A stretch of 54,263 nucleotides of DNA, from assembly GCA_015485355.1 (NCBI GenBank), contig WFTQ01000089.1:1-54263 (forward strand), in the 5' to 3' direction. The stretch's first letter is position 1, and each line of letters starts with the position of its first letter. The notes under the pieces were generated by a model, which was not told where the DNA came from, made no database searches, and saw only the letters and a list, made by a program, of their open reading frames with translations. The stretch is from a bacterium (GTDB taxonomy: Bacteria > Calditrichota > Calditrichia > RBG-13-44-9 > J042). This document shows positions 24,756 to 34,125 of this stretch, in pieces. The position numbers were made by a program, and so were the translations under genes.

Positions 24756-24937
24756 TTGTCCCTCCGAATTTCTTCGTAATCGATGTCCTCCACCATCGAA
24801 GGATCGTATGGAGGAGGATCCGGGGGACGTTGTCTCTCAGGAGGTTGTTGAGGTATGCGGAATATCCCCCGTATCAGGTTCCGCACCAGGGAAAACAGAA
24901 AGTAAATCACCACTCCCCATACCAACAGGCGAATCAT
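24752..24937 (-). CDS. small membrane-anchored protein, DUF4834-like, 61 aa
   Basis: One N-terminal hydrophobic helix (M-I-R-L-L-V-W-G-V-V-I-Y-F-L-F) is followed by a basic patch and a Pro-rich, acidic cytoplasmic tail (P-P-P-Y-D-P-S-M-V-E-D-I-D-Y-E-E-I). This is the architecture of the short DUF4834-type proteins of Bacteroidota. It overlaps the kinase stop by an ATGA at its start and the HD-GYP start by 4 nt at its end, so it is firmly embedded in the operon. Function unknown. Confidence 0.75.
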   Translation of the reverse strand: MIRLLVWGVVIYFLFSLVRNLIRGIFRIPQQPPERQRPPDPPPYDPSMVEDIDYEEIRRDK

Positions 24938-25599
24938 CCAAGTAATCCTTTTTGAAAATCGAAATTGATAATTTTTTTACCTCGCCGATGCTTACCGATT
25001 TCCATTAAAATCTGTCGAAAATGGCCTTCGTTGTGGACAAAGTCCAGATTATCGGTATTGATGATCAACAGAGGCGTTTCGTAATAGTTCCAGAAGAATT
25101 CATCGTACAAGGCGTTCAAGGCGTCGATGTACTCCCGATGAATATGCCTTTCGTAAGGTCGTCCTCGTCGGGCAATATTCTGCATCAATCGATCGGTACC
25201 GGCCTTTAGATAGATGGCCAGATCGGGCTTGACGATCTTTTTTTCCAGAATCCGGGCCACCATATTATAGAGCGCCAACTCTTTTGCATTCAAATTCAAT
25301 GTCGCAAAAATTCTATCTTTGTAAAACATATAATCGGCAATAATCAACGGTTCAAAAAGGTCGTATTGTAGAATTTTCTCCTGTTGTCGAAACCGACTTA
25401 ATAAGAAATACATTTGGGTTTGAAAAGCGTAGTGCTTGGGATCACGATAAAAGTCTTCTAAAAACGGATTTTCCTCGAATTCTTCCAGCACCAGTCGTCC
25501 TCCCAGTTCTTTGTGCAATCGGGTGGCCAGGGAGGTTTTACCGGCACCGATAACGCCCTCAATGGCAATGTAGTGCAATGGATCCATTTTCGCTTTCAT
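24934..25599 (-). CDS. deoxynucleoside kinase (dAK/dGK family), 221 aa
   Basis: Salvages deoxynucleosides by ATP-dependent 5'-phosphorylation. The P-loop G15-V-I-G-A-G-K-T22 follows I-A-I-E. The E-E-F-E-E-N-P-F-L region and the lid R-R-G-R-P-Y-E-R are typical of bacterial deoxyadenosine/deoxyguanosine kinases. The gene overlaps the end of folK by 41 nt, or 29 nt if translation starts at the fifth codon (M-D-P-L-H-Y, 25587). This folK-kinase junction is common in FCB genomes. Substrate preference cannot be read from the sequence. Confidence 0.9.
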   Translation of the reverse strand: MKAKMDPLHYIAIEGVIGAGKTSLATRLHKELGGRLVLEEFEENPFLEDFYRDPKHYAFQTQMYFLLSRFRQQEKILQYDLFEPLIIADYMFYKDRIFATLNLNAKELALYNMVARILEKKIVKPDLAIYLKAGTDRLMQNIARRGRPYERHIHREYIDALNALYDEFFWNYYETPLLIINTDNLDFVHNEGHFRQILMEIGKHRRGKKIINFDFQKGLLG

Positions 25600-26092
25600 T
25601 CGGCATCCAATCTTTTTTATACATGCGCAATTGAGTTTGATCCGGGCATTGGGCCAACAGGGATTTCAGGGGCTCTCCGGCATCGGGGGCGACAAAGGAG
25701 GGCGCCATATCGACCAGCGGTTGCAGCACGAACCGACGATTCCGGTAATCCGGGTGGGGAATGATCAGCTCATCCGACAGGAGGATGAGCTGATCATAAA
25801 ATATGATATCCAGATCAATCTCCCGGGGGCCCCAGCGTTGCCGATGCCGCCGACCCAGGCGAAGTTCCAGTTCCTTCAGGGTGCGCAGCAGGGCCAACGG
25901 CTCTTGAACGGTCTTCAACAGCAGGGCGGAATTCAAAAAATACGGCTGCTGAGCGATTCCGTAAGGGGATGTCTCGTATAGTGGCGCCAATTTTTCTATC
26001 GCTCCCACTTGTTTAAGCAGATCCACGGCCCGACGCAAATAGCGTTCCCGCGGTTCAATATTACTGCCCAAGGCCAGGTACACATGGGGCAT
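25559..26092 (-). CDS. folK: 6-hydroxymethyl-7,8-dihydropterin pyrophosphokinase, 177 aa
   Basis: Transfers pyrophosphate from ATP to hydroxymethyl-dihydropterin in folate synthesis. The start V-Y-L-A-L-G-S-N-I-E-P-R-E, the pterin-binding E-T-S-P-Y-G, and the signature W-G-P-R-E-I-D-L-D-I-I-F-Y with its metal-binding aspartates are all present. It lies 36 nt after folB, the enzyme acting just before it, so the two form a metabolic pair. Confidence 0.96.
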   Translation of the reverse strand: MPHVYLALGSNIEPRERYLRRAVDLLKQVGAIEKLAPLYETSPYGIAQQPYFLNSALLLKTVQEPLALLRTLKELELRLGRRHRQRWGPREIDLDIIFYDQLILLSDELIIPHPDYRNRRFVLQPLVDMAPSFVAPDAGEPLKSLLAQCPDQTQLRMYKKDWMPNESENGSIALHCH

Positions 26093-26128
26093 GATCGATG
26101 GTCTCCCCGCCTATGTTCCGGTCACCTT

Positions 26129-26506
26129 CTACCTGCCCATTCTTCCTGCGGGACGAGATCGTACAATTTCGATTTCCACATTATCCAGGAAACCATGCAA
26201 GGGCACCTGGGGTTTTCGCACCCGTAACCGTACCGACTGCACCGGAAAGTGCTCCAAGATGCTGCGGGCGATCTTATCGGCCACAGACTCCAGCAAGGTA
26301 AATTTGTAACTGTTGAATATCTCCTGCACCCGATGGTAAACCGTTTCGAAGTTGATGGTATGCTGAAGGTGATCCGTTTCAATGGCCCGGCTTAGATCGC
26401 ATTCCATTTCCAGATCGACTTCGAACTTCTGCCCCAACTCCCTTTCGGCCTGATAGTAGCCGTGATGCGCATAAAAAATCATGTTGTTTAGACGGATAAT
26501 GTCCAT
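26129..26506 (-). CDS. folB: dihydroneopterin aldolase, 125 aa
   Basis: Cleaves dihydroneopterin to hydroxymethyl-dihydropterin and glycolaldehyde. The sequence starts M-D-I-I-R-L-N-N-M-I-F-Y-A-H-H-G-Y-Y, and has the catalytic L-L-E-S-V-A glutamate (position ~71) and the R-K-P lysine (position ~100). I choose 26506 because it begins the domain exactly and overlaps the purF stop as TAATG. The open frame extends to 26611 but only across purF sequence. Confidence 0.95.
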   Translation of the reverse strand: MDIIRLNNMIFYAHHGYYQAERELGQKFEVDLEMECDLSRAIETDHLQHTINFETVYHRVQEIFNSYKFTLLESVADKIARSILEHFPVQSVRLRVRKPQVPLHGFLDNVEIEIVRSRPAGRMGR

Positions 26507-27921
26507 TAAATCTGTTCTTTTTCCATTGAAGTCCTCAGGTACGCGTGTTTGGGTACCGGGTATTGCCCGGTAAAACAGGCATAGCAGAAGTGGTTGGGTT
26601 GGTTCACACAATTTCTTAGATCTTCGATTTTCAGGTATTTTAAGGAATCGGCTCCCACATATTCCCGAATCTGATCGAGGGTCATGTTGTTGGCGATCAA
26701 TTCCTGGCGTGTGGGGGTATCGATTCCATAAAAACAGGAAAACCGAACCGGCGGTGAACCGATTCGGAGGTGCACTTCTCGGGCACCGGCCCGCTGGATC
26801 ATGCGAATGATTTTGCGAATGGTCGTCCCGCGCACGATGGAATCGTCGACCACCACCACCCGCTTGTTCCGGAAGAAATCCTTTAACGGATTGAACTTCT
26901 GCCGCACCGATTCATCCCGCAAATACTGATCCGGACGGATGAACGTTCGTCCCACATAATGATTTCGGATCAAGCCCATATGAAACGGGACTCCCTTGGC
27001 ATCGGCGTAGCCCAGGGCGATAAAGTTGGCCGAATCCGGCACCGGGATGACCACATCGGCCTCAAAATCGTCGTAGGATGCCAGTTTGGCCCCAATTTTA
27101 TGACGCACTTCGTAAACATACTCTCCAAATTCATAGCTATCCGGCCGGGAAAAATAAATCAGCTCAAAAATGCACTGCCGCATAGTCGGCGCTTCGCCGA
27201 CCCCGGAAAATAAAGCGGGCGACAGGGGAACCTCGTAGGTCGTGTTCGGTGTTACCACGATAATTGCCCCGGGCTGGACTTCTCGAATTTCGGTGGCATG
27301 CAAAATATCCAGGGCGCAGGACTCGGAAGCCACCGCAATGTCGTCGCCCACCCTTCCCATCAACAAGGGGCGGAATCCCTGAATATCGCGGAAGATGTAT
27401 AGATGGTTGCGGGTCAGAAAGACCGCCGAATAAGCCCCCCGAACGCGCTTCATCAACAGTTGAATGGCCTCGGTAATTTCCAAACCCTTTCGTTCGTGAT
27501 GGTAAACAATAAAGCGACCCAGCAATTCGCCGTCGTTGGTGGAGGTAAAATGGACACCCCGCGATTGCAATTCCAGGGCAACTTCCTCGTAATTGACAAT
27601 ATCGCCGTTGCTGGCAATGGCATAAATGGGTCCGCTCAGGGTCTCGATAATATAAGGCTGAGCATTGGTCAGCACCGCGCTTCCCCGGGTGGGATATCGC
27701 ACATGACCAATGGCCGCAAAACCGTTCAATTGTTCCAGAACATCCTGAGAAAAAATCTCTTTGACGTATCCCATGGCCTTGTGCATTTGGAGAAACTTGC
27801 CATTGGTCGTGGTGATACCGCTGCTTTCCTGTCCCCGGTGCTGCTGGGAATACAGGGCCAGCATCACCTGGGCCGCCGCACCGGCCTCGGAACGGGAAAA
27901 ATAAGCCGCTATTCCGCACAT
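26506..27921 (-). CDS. purF: amidophosphoribosyltransferase, 471 aa
   Basis: Makes 5-phosphoribosylamine from PRPP and glutamine, the first step of purine synthesis. The nucleophile is C2 (M-C-G-I-A-A-Y-F), so only the initiator Met is removed and there is no propeptide. The PRPP loop is V-V-V-V-D-D-S-I-V-R-G-T-T. Cysteines at R-Q-C-I-F-E-L-I-Y-F, F-S-C-F-Y-G-I-D and H-F-C-Y-A-C-F-T-G match the four ligands of the [4Fe-4S] cluster in the Bacillus-type enzyme. It is the first gene of the folate/nucleotide operon. Confidence 0.97.
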   Translation of the reverse strand: MCGIAAYFSRSEAGAAAQVMLALYSQQHRGQESSGITTTNGKFLQMHKAMGYVKEIFSQDVLEQLNGFAAIGHVRYPTRGSAVLTNAQPYIIETLSGPIYAIASNGDIVNYEEVALELQSRGVHFTSTNDGELLGRFIVYHHERKGLEITEAIQLLMKRVRGAYSAVFLTRNHLYIFRDIQGFRPLLMGRVGDDIAVASESCALDILHATEIREVQPGAIIVVTPNTTYEVPLSPALFSGVGEAPTMRQCIFELIYFSRPDSYEFGEYVYEVRHKIGAKLASYDDFEADVVIPVPDSANFIALGYADAKGVPFHMGLIRNHYVGRTFIRPDQYLRDESVRQKFNPLKDFFRNKRVVVVDDSIVRGTTIRKIIRMIQRAGAREVHLRIGSPPVRFSCFYGIDTPTRQELIANNMTLDQIREYVGADSLKYLKIEDLRNCVNQPNHFCYACFTGQYPVPKHAYLRTSMEKEQI

Positions 27922-27957
27922 ATTGGATCAAACTTTCTGTTTAACCTTAAGCCATTT

Positions 27958-27986
27958 AAAATAACATCCAGAACCCGATTAATCAA
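27958..27986 (-). promoter_or_regulatory. promoter of the purF operon
   Basis: On the minus strand TTGATT (27986-27981) and TATTTT (27963-27958) are 17 nt apart, about 40 nt before the purF start. No purine-box or riboswitch sequence was recognised. Confidence 0.5.
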
Positions 27987-28049
27987 GACATTTGAATTGC
28001 CCCGGGCGGGCGGGGGGACCACAAAATATCGCCGGGAACGTTTTTTAGC

Positions 28050-28077
28050 TTGACAACCGGAGGCTTTTTTATAAAAT
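28050..28077 (+). promoter_or_regulatory. promoter of the LRR-protein gene
   Basis: A perfect TTGACA (28050-28055) and TAAAAT (28072-28077), 16 nt apart, lie in an AT-rich stretch. The transcript would have a leader of about 155 nt, which contains TGGC/GCCA pairing near 28148-28165 but no riboswitch that I recognise. With the purF promoter this accounts for the 318-nt divergent gap 27922-28239. Confidence 0.6.
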
Positions 28078-28239
28078 TTTAAAAGTCTAAGCTTTTGATT
28101 TTATTTGGATTTCTTTTCATACCAACTAATGGAATAGCTGGTCCGACTGGCCGAGGGAAGCCAACCGAATCGATCTTTCTCACAGATTCTGTACCGAGAT
28201 CGCTTATTTTTAGAAAGGCAAAAGAGGAGGAGGCCATTC

Positions 28240-31209
28240 ATGATCCGGAAGGCCTTATTTTGGTTCCTGTTGCTCGGCCATATACCCGTCTTCGCCCAGC
28301 AACTGGCCTATATCCCCGATCCCAATTTCCGGGCCTTTATCAAGGCCAACTACCCGGGGTTCATGGTGGGCGACAGCTTGATCGTCGACTCCGCAGCCAC
28401 TGTGAAAGAAACCTTCGATTGCAGCGGCCAGGGCATTCGGGACTTGACGGGAATCGAATACTTTATCAATATCACCGATTTGCGTTGCAGTTACAACCAG
28501 CTCACCTTTTTACCAGACCTCTCCAGCATCACGGGACTAAAATTCCTGTTCTGCGAGGGCAATCAGTTGACCGCGTTACCGGACCTCTCAAACCTCATTT
28601 ACCTCACCGGTATCTGGTGCGGTAACAATCAGCTGGAACAACTTCCTGATCTGTCGAATCTGAGCCAACTGCAGATATTGAATTGCAGCAACAACCGTTT
28701 GACCTCTTTGCCGGATCTATCCAACAATACCAACTTAACCCAGCTATACAGTTCCGGAAATGAGTTGACCGAGTTGCCCGACCTTTCCGCCCTGAACCAG
28801 CTTTCGGTTTTATGGGTTTACGAAAACAAATTGCTGCGGATGCCCGATCTGTCTCGGAACATCAACCTGACCGATTTGCGCTGCTATCAAAACCACCTGA
28901 CGGAGATACCGGGAATTTCGGCCCTAAAGAATTTGATTTACCTGGATTGTTCGGACAATCAACTGGAGAGCCTGGGGGATTTAACGGGAATGACCCATCT
29001 GCGCACCCTGGATGTACGGAATAACGAAATCAACCAATTGCCCGATCTATCGGCCAGTCAACAGCTGGAGTATATGTACTGCCAGCAGAACCGACTGGAT
29101 TTTTCCGACGCGCGAGAGCTGAAAATCATCGATCGCCTGCCCAACTTGCTGGTTTTCGAATACGCGCCTCAGAAGCCTTTCGGCCGAAAAGACACCGTGG
29201 TCACCGTGGAATATTTCCCCCTCCAATTTGGCATCAGCCCACAGGATTCCGCAACGGAATATGAATGGTACAAAAACGGCACCCGGATTCCGGACTGGCA
29301 TACCCCTCAGGTGACTCTTCCCAGTGTCCAGCTGTCGGATTCTGGAACGTACCGGGTGCGGGTATACGGTACCGCCTTAACCAATATGAACCATGGACCC
29401 GGAATAACCGATTTCATTTCCCAGCCATTGGTGCTGAGGGTTTTGCCGGGAAATCGTCCGCCCCAATTCTTAACCCAGACGCTGGATACCGCTGCAGTGG
29501 CCCACGAATACCGTCATTTGCTTCAGGCAACCGATCCCAACGGAGACTCCCTCCGTTTCGCCGCCATCGAAATGCCAAACTGGTTGCATTTGCAGGATAA
29601 CGGCCTGTTGTGGGGCATTCCCGGCATCGCCGATACCGGAACCCATCCCCTCCAAGTAGAGGTGCTGGACAACGGCACCCCGGTCTTTCGAGACACCCTG
29701 GACACCGAAATGGTGGTGGTGCTCAGGAACCGGCCTCCGCGGTTGCTCCCCCCGAAACCGGATACCGCCCTGGTAATGCGCCAATACCGGGTAGAATTGA
29801 ATGCCGCCGATCCCGATGGCGACTCGCTGAACTTTATCGCATTACAATTGCCCGGATGGCTTCGGTTGGAGCAAGGCCGCTGGCTGGTTGGCACACCCAC
29901 CATGGCCGATACCGGCACCAACCCGATCACCATTGCCGTACAGGACCACGGCATTCCTCCATTGGCCGACACCCTCAGCCATCCGCTGACCGTTACATTG
30001 GGGAACAGCGTTCCGCGGTTTCTGACCACCCGACTGGATACGGCATATGAAGATACACCCTACGAATTCCAGATTCAGGTCTCCGATGCGGAAGGGGACT
30101 CGGTGATCTTTTGGGCGACTTCCATACCGGAATGGCTGTCCTTATCGCCCACAGGGCGGTTACACGGTACCCCTTCCCTGTCCGACACGGGAACCTACTT
30201 GCTGATGATCCACATAAAAGATACCGGTATTCCGCCTTTAAGCGATTCTCTGGCTTTTTCATTGACCGTTGCCATTAACCCCGATCCTCCGAAACTCACT
30301 TTCGCCTTACTGCAAAATCCCGCCCTGACCCGCCACGCACAGCTTGTGCTGGCATCGGACGTTTTGCTGAAGCAGGCTCCCGACGTCGTCCTCATCGCTC
30401 CCGGAGATACCACCACCATCTCCATGACCTCCCTGGGAGAGACCCAACGCCTGTACCGGGGCAAAATAGAATTCCGTCGCTCCGGCGTGTATCGGGTAGT
30501 GGCGCAGGCGGTGCGATTAAACGGAACCACCTCCACCCAGAGCAGGGACTTTAGCGTGCTAAAAATCCCTTCTCACAGAAAGGCCGTCCTGGAATCGCCC
30601 GACGCCCGCGCCCGCTTGATCATCCCCGAAACCCGCCCGAGCGAGGAGACTTACGTCGTCTGTTTTCCGGATACTTTAAAGGGAAAGCCGGTCTACCGAT
30701 TCTCCCCCACCCGGCGGTTTGATCAACCCTTCACTCTGGAAATGCGCTATGACGATCTCCCCATCCAGGAGGCCCGCAAGCTGTTCATCTACCGCCGGCA
30801 GGGCGAATCGTGGAGCGCCCTTCCCAGCGTGGTACACCCCGATCACAAGGTCGTGCGCAGCTCAATATCTCAACTCGGGGATTTTCGAGTACAAGAAGAC
30901 CCGGATTATCAGGGCTCCAATCTGGTTCCCCTGCAGGTACGCCTGATGCCCAATTATCCCAATCCCTTCAATCCGATAACCACGATAGAGTATCATCTGG
31001 CGGCGGACGGCTGGGTAAGCCTGACCATTTTCAACGCCCTGGGGCAAAAAGTTCGCACCTTAGTGAATCGATCGCAACCGGCCGGCAGTTATCGGATTCA
31101 ATGGGATGGAAAAAACGACCGCGGTCAACGCCTGCCCAGCGGTCTTTATTACTATCAACTGCGGACGCAGGAAAGCGTTCTTACCCGGCGGATGGTCTTG
31201 ATCAGATAA
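28240..31209 (+). CDS. secreted leucine-rich-repeat protein with Ig/cadherin-like domains and C-terminal sorting module, 989 aa
   Basis: A signal peptide (1-19, ending V-F-A-Q) is followed by about ten LRRs of ~21 residues with the form L-x-C-x-x-N-x-L (about 55-300). Then come an Ig-like domain (Y-E-W-Y-K-N-G, about 310-400) and three cadherin-like/dystroglycan-type repeats starting near residues 407, 498 and 591 (each P-P/V-P-x-F/L, with D-P-x-G-D-S and G-x-P-x-x-x-D-T-G). After another beta region, the protein ends in an ~85-residue FlgD/type IX-like sorting domain (N-Y-P-N-P-F-N-P at ~904). It is probably exported and surface-bound or released; the LRRs suggest a protein-binding adhesin. 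GAGGAGG Shine-Dalgarno. Confidence 0.88.
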   Translation: MIRKALFWFLLLGHIPVFAQQLAYIPDPNFRAFIKANYPGFMVGDSLIVDSAATVKETFDCSGQGIRDLTGIEYFINITDLRCSYNQLTFLPDLSSITGLKFLFCEGNQLTALPDLSNLIYLTGIWCGNNQLEQLPDLSNLSQLQILNCSNNRLTSLPDLSNNTNLTQLYSSGNELTELPDLSALNQLSVLWVYENKLLRMPDLSRNINLTDLRCYQNHLTEIPGISALKNLIYLDCSDNQLESLGDLTGMTHLRTLDVRNNEINQLPDLSASQQLEYMYCQQNRLDFSDARELKIIDRLPNLLVFEYAPQKPFGRKDTVVTVEYFPLQFGISPQDSATEYEWYKNGTRIPDWHTPQVTLPSVQLSDSGTYRVRVYGTALTNMNHGPGITDFISQPLVLRVLPGNRPPQFLTQTLDTAAVAHEYRHLLQATDPNGDSLRFAAIEMPNWLHLQDNGLLWGIPGIADTGTHPLQVEVLDNGTPVFRDTLDTEMVVVLRNRPPRLLPPKPDTALVMRQYRVELNAADPDGDSLNFIALQLPGWLRLEQGRWLVGTPTMADTGTNPITIAVQDHGIPPLADTLSHPLTVTLGNSVPRFLTTRLDTAYEDTPYEFQIQVSDAEGDSVIFWATSIPEWLSLSPTGRLHGTPSLSDTGTYLLMIHIKDTGIPPLSDSLAFSLTVAINPDPPKLTFALLQNPALTRHAQLVLASDVLLKQAPDVVLIAPGDTTTISMTSLGETQRLYRGKIEFRRSGVYRVVAQAVRLNGTTSTQSRDFSVLKIPSHRKAVLESPDARARLIIPETRPSEETYVVCFPDTLKGKPVYRFSPTRRFDQPFTLEMRYDDLPIQEARKLFIYRRQGESWSALPSVVHPDHKVVRSSISQLGDFRVQEDPDYQGSNLVPLQVRLMPNYPNPFNPITTIEYHLAADGWVSLTIFNALGQKVRTLVNRSQPAGSYRIQWDGKNDRGQRLPSGLYYYQLRTQESVLTRRMVLIR

Positions 31210-31224
31210 GCAAGGGAGATATGC

Positions 31225-31905
31225 ATGAAAGGATTGTCTAAGGGATTGATCTTCTGGTTGTTGGGGGTAATCGGTCTGTCGGGATGTATGCGTCTTTTTG
31301 ATCCCATGTATTTGGACGAACTGATCTATGCTCAACTGCTGGAAGAGGGCTGGCTTCACTTTCAGAGCCAGGAATACGATTCCGCGCTGTCTAAATTTTC
31401 CCGCGCCCGGGTCAAAAATCCCACCGCCGCCGCTCCCCATACCGGGCTGGGATGGACGTATATGATGATGAACGAACTGGATAAGGCCGACTTTCATTTT
31501 CGGGAGGCCACCTCTCAGTTCGAGGTCGATATTCATGCCTACGCCGGTTGGGCCTTCCTGAAAAACGCCCTCCAGGAATTCGCCGAATCCAACCTGCGGG
31601 TGGATCAAACCGTCTCCCTGGATTCCAACTGGACATTTCCCTACGGCCTGTCTCTGGATGTGCTGGACCTGTGGCTTCTGAAGGCGGAGAATTTCTTTCT
31701 TCTGGGGGACTTCGCCGCCAGTCTGAAAGAGGTTCAAAAAATCAATCCTTACTTTTCTGTTGACATCTCCACAACGGAAGGTCAAATTGCCCTGGCTGCA
31801 GAAATTGAACGCCTACAATCTTTGCAGGAAGGTCTTCGGAAACTCTCCGGAGCATTCCTCGGGTGGAATTCCAGACCGATCCCAGGCCTGAGGCGGTTGA
31901 ATTAA
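31225..31905 (+). CDS. TPR-containing lipoprotein, 226 aa
   Basis: A lipoprotein signal ending L-S-G-C21 is followed by TPR-like helices (E-E-G-W-L-H-F-Q-S-Q-E-Y-D-S-A-L-S-K-F near 40-60, and G-L-G-W-T-Y-M-M-M-N-E-L-D-K-A). It is thus membrane-anchored and likely a protein-protein adaptor in the periplasm. It begins 15 nt after the LRR-protein stop with an AAGGGAG site, so the two are cotranscribed and may cooperate. No closer family is recognisable. Confidence 0.78.
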   Translation: MKGLSKGLIFWLLGVIGLSGCMRLFDPMYLDELIYAQLLEEGWLHFQSQEYDSALSKFSRARVKNPTAAAPHTGLGWTYMMMNELDKADFHFREATSQFEVDIHAYAGWAFLKNALQEFAESNLRVDQTVSLDSNWTFPYGLSLDVLDLWLLKAENFFLLGDFAASLKEVQKINPYFSVDISTTEGQIALAAEIERLQSLQEGLRKLSGAFLGWNSRPIPGLRRLN

Positions 31906-32073
31906 CAAAGGTCCCACCATGATAAGAGCGGCCCCATACGGAAATCCCTTCCGGATCCGTCGCCGGCTCTAAGCGGCAACACGTCGTCGGGCGATCGAGG
32001 GAGGCTTTAACCGGTACAGCGCTTCCGTTCCGGAGCGGAACATACAAACGGCCCGCAACATTTCCAAACGGTT

Positions 32074-34125
32074 CTACTTATTGAACACCACTTTTCTTAA
32101 CCGTTTTTGCCCATAGGCTTCCAGCTGAACGAAATATACTCCCGAAGGGAACGATCGAGCATTCCAATTGACTATATGCAACCCCTTTCTCCAATGCCCT
32201 TTTACCAGGGTGGCAATCCTATGCCCCAGATTATTAAATACCACCAGCTGCACAATGCCGTCCCGGGATAAATAGAAGGGAATGCGGGTCACGGCATTAA
32301 AGGGATTAGGAAAAGGGGGATACAGTTCAAAGGTCTCGTTATCCCGAGGGGGTGGCTTTCCATTGATATTGTACACATAGAACCGGAACGTTTCCTCGGG
32401 TGCAAACGAGGGATAATATCCGATGCCGCTATCGGTCACCGCTTTGATGAAGTATTCCATGCGTCCGGAATCCCCGGGTCCGGGGATCTGGGCGATAAAA
32501 AGGGAATCCTGCACCCGTTTCATGGGCTGCCTTTGCCACGGCCCCTGTTGGTATCGGTAAAAAAGGGACACCGAGTCTTCTTTTAAAGGGAAACGGCTGG
32601 TAATATAGGCCTGCACTTGGTATGCCGACTGTAAAAGGAGGGTATCGGGCAAGGGGGAATGGCGAATCCGTGGGGTGTAATAGAACGCCGCTTCGTAGGC
32701 GTTCAGGATGCCCCATCCCATCAGATTATCCGGGTTCCCGGCCTGGGAAGCGGTTCGCCTGAGGGCGTGGAGCAGCTGCATGTTGCTCAACCGCGGATTA
32801 ACGTGCAGCACCAGGGCGGCCGCCCCTGCAGCCAGGGGACAGGAGAGCGAGGTCCCGGAAACCCGCACATAGGTATCCGTATTGTAGGGACTGGCCGACA
32901 ATACGGCGGCCCCCATGGCCATGACGTCGGGTTTGATGCGGCCGTCGGCCGTGGGCCCCACGGAGCTGAATCTCGCGCGCACACCGTTGGAGTCCACCGC
33001 CCCAACGGCCATCACACTATCGCCATCGGCGGGGGCCACCAGCGTATTCACCGAGGCATATCCCCCGTTGCCGGCGGAATTCACCACCAGAATGCCCCGG
33101 CTGGCCGCCAGATCGGCCCCCCGGGTCACCACTGTGGTGTTGCCGTCCATATCTCCCCAGCCGTAATCGAATTCCCCGTGAGTGAAGCCATCTCGATACC
33201 CCAGAGAACTGGAAATGATATCCGCACCCAGACTGTCGGCCCATTCGGCTCCGGCCACCCAGTTGTCTTCCTCAATGTGCCGTTCGTAATCGGTATTTTC
33301 CGTTTTCGCCAACAAAAAAGTTGCTCCAAAAGCCGGACCAATGAGTTTGCCCGGAGCGAAACCGCCCAGCGCACTCAACGTCAGTGTACCGTGGGTGCCC
33401 TCACCCATTTCCCCTTTCGTAGTGGTCACATCGGCATCGTCATTCACAAAATCCCAAGTAGCCAGGACATTCAAATGCTGAAAGCTCTCGTGTTCAAAAT
33501 TATCAAACCCGGCATCCAGCATGGCGATGTATATGCCTTCGCCATTATAGCCCAATCGATGCAGCGCGGGTACCTGGATCAGCTGATTCTGAATCCGTGA
33601 AGGACCGTAGTCCAGACCGCTGTCCGAAACGGCCGGCTTTCGCAAAGGGAGCGGATAGGGCTGAAGTTCCGGTTGGGGCAACCGGTACCGCCGCACAAGG
33701 TCGATCTTTTTTACAAAGGGCAGTTGGGCCAGAGCCCTCAATTGTTGGGCGGTCACTTCCGCAGAAACAGCGTTTAACCAACGGGAGGCATGCCGTATTT
33801 TATGTACCTGTTCACGCACCCGGGATAGATAGGGCTTATAGACGGGTAAATCATAGACGTCCACCAGGTGCCGGGGGTCTCGCATCCGTAAACGGCGTAG
33901 ACGGGCACGAGGCGACAACCGCCGCTGCACAGCCGCCAATCGCTGTTCCAGATGAGGGCCCTTGTCCCGAAGAAAGATCCAGACCTTTATCAGCGAATCC
34001 GAAAAACCGGTATGCAGGGCCTGCCTTACAACCGGAGAGAATTTATCGTCCGGACTGTTTTGCGCCGTCCCATCCAACAGGAAAAGCAAAAGCATAACGA
34101 GGACCGCTCGAGGGACTATCTTCAT
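32074..34125 (-). CDS. secreted subtilisin-family serine protease with C-terminal sorting module, 683 aa
   Basis: The start at 34125 begins a proper signal peptide (M-K-I-V-P-R-A-V-L-V-M-L-L-L-F) and overlaps the waaA stop by ATGA; the open frame to 34281 only runs into waaA. A propeptide-like region (25-165) precedes the S8 domain, with D204 (M-L-D-A-G-F-D), H245 (G-T-H-G-T), N353 (N-S-A-G-N-G-G) and S426 (G-T-S-L-S-C-P). A beta domain and an F-P-N-P-F-N-A sorting module follow, ending R-K-V-V-F-N-K. It is likely secreted and anchored at the surface. Substrate unknown. Confidence 0.92.
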   Translation of the reverse strand: MKIVPRAVLVMLLLFLLDGTAQNSPDDKFSPVVRQALHTGFSDSLIKVWIFLRDKGPHLEQRLAAVQRRLSPRARLRRLRMRDPRHLVDVYDLPVYKPYLSRVREQVHKIRHASRWLNAVSAEVTAQQLRALAQLPFVKKIDLVRRYRLPQPELQPYPLPLRKPAVSDSGLDYGPSRIQNQLIQVPALHRLGYNGEGIYIAMLDAGFDNFEHESFQHLNVLATWDFVNDDADVTTTKGEMGEGTHGTLTLSALGGFAPGKLIGPAFGATFLLAKTENTDYERHIEEDNWVAGAEWADSLGADIISSSLGYRDGFTHGEFDYGWGDMDGNTTVVTRGADLAASRGILVVNSAGNGGYASVNTLVAPADGDSVMAVGAVDSNGVRARFSSVGPTADGRIKPDVMAMGAAVLSASPYNTDTYVRVSGTSLSCPLAAGAAALVLHVNPRLSNMQLLHALRRTASQAGNPDNLMGWGILNAYEAAFYYTPRIRHSPLPDTLLLQSAYQVQAYITSRFPLKEDSVSLFYRYQQGPWQRQPMKRVQDSLFIAQIPGPGDSGRMEYFIKAVTDSGIGYYPSFAPEETFRFYVYNINGKPPPRDNETFELYPPFPNPFNAVTRIPFYLSRDGIVQLVVFNNLGHRIATLVKGHWRKGLHIVNWNARSFPSGVYFVQLEAYGQKRLRKVVFNK

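Noticed and set aside
28080-28239. possible riboswitch in the leader of the LRR-protein gene
   Set aside because: The short TGGC/GCCA pairing has no match to cyclic-di-GMP, SAM, cobalamin or other riboswitch cores that I can recognise.
32659-33600. 313-residue frame opposite the subtilase
   Set aside because: Antisense to a well-supported protease, with low-complexity Gly/His/Pro content and no ribosome site.
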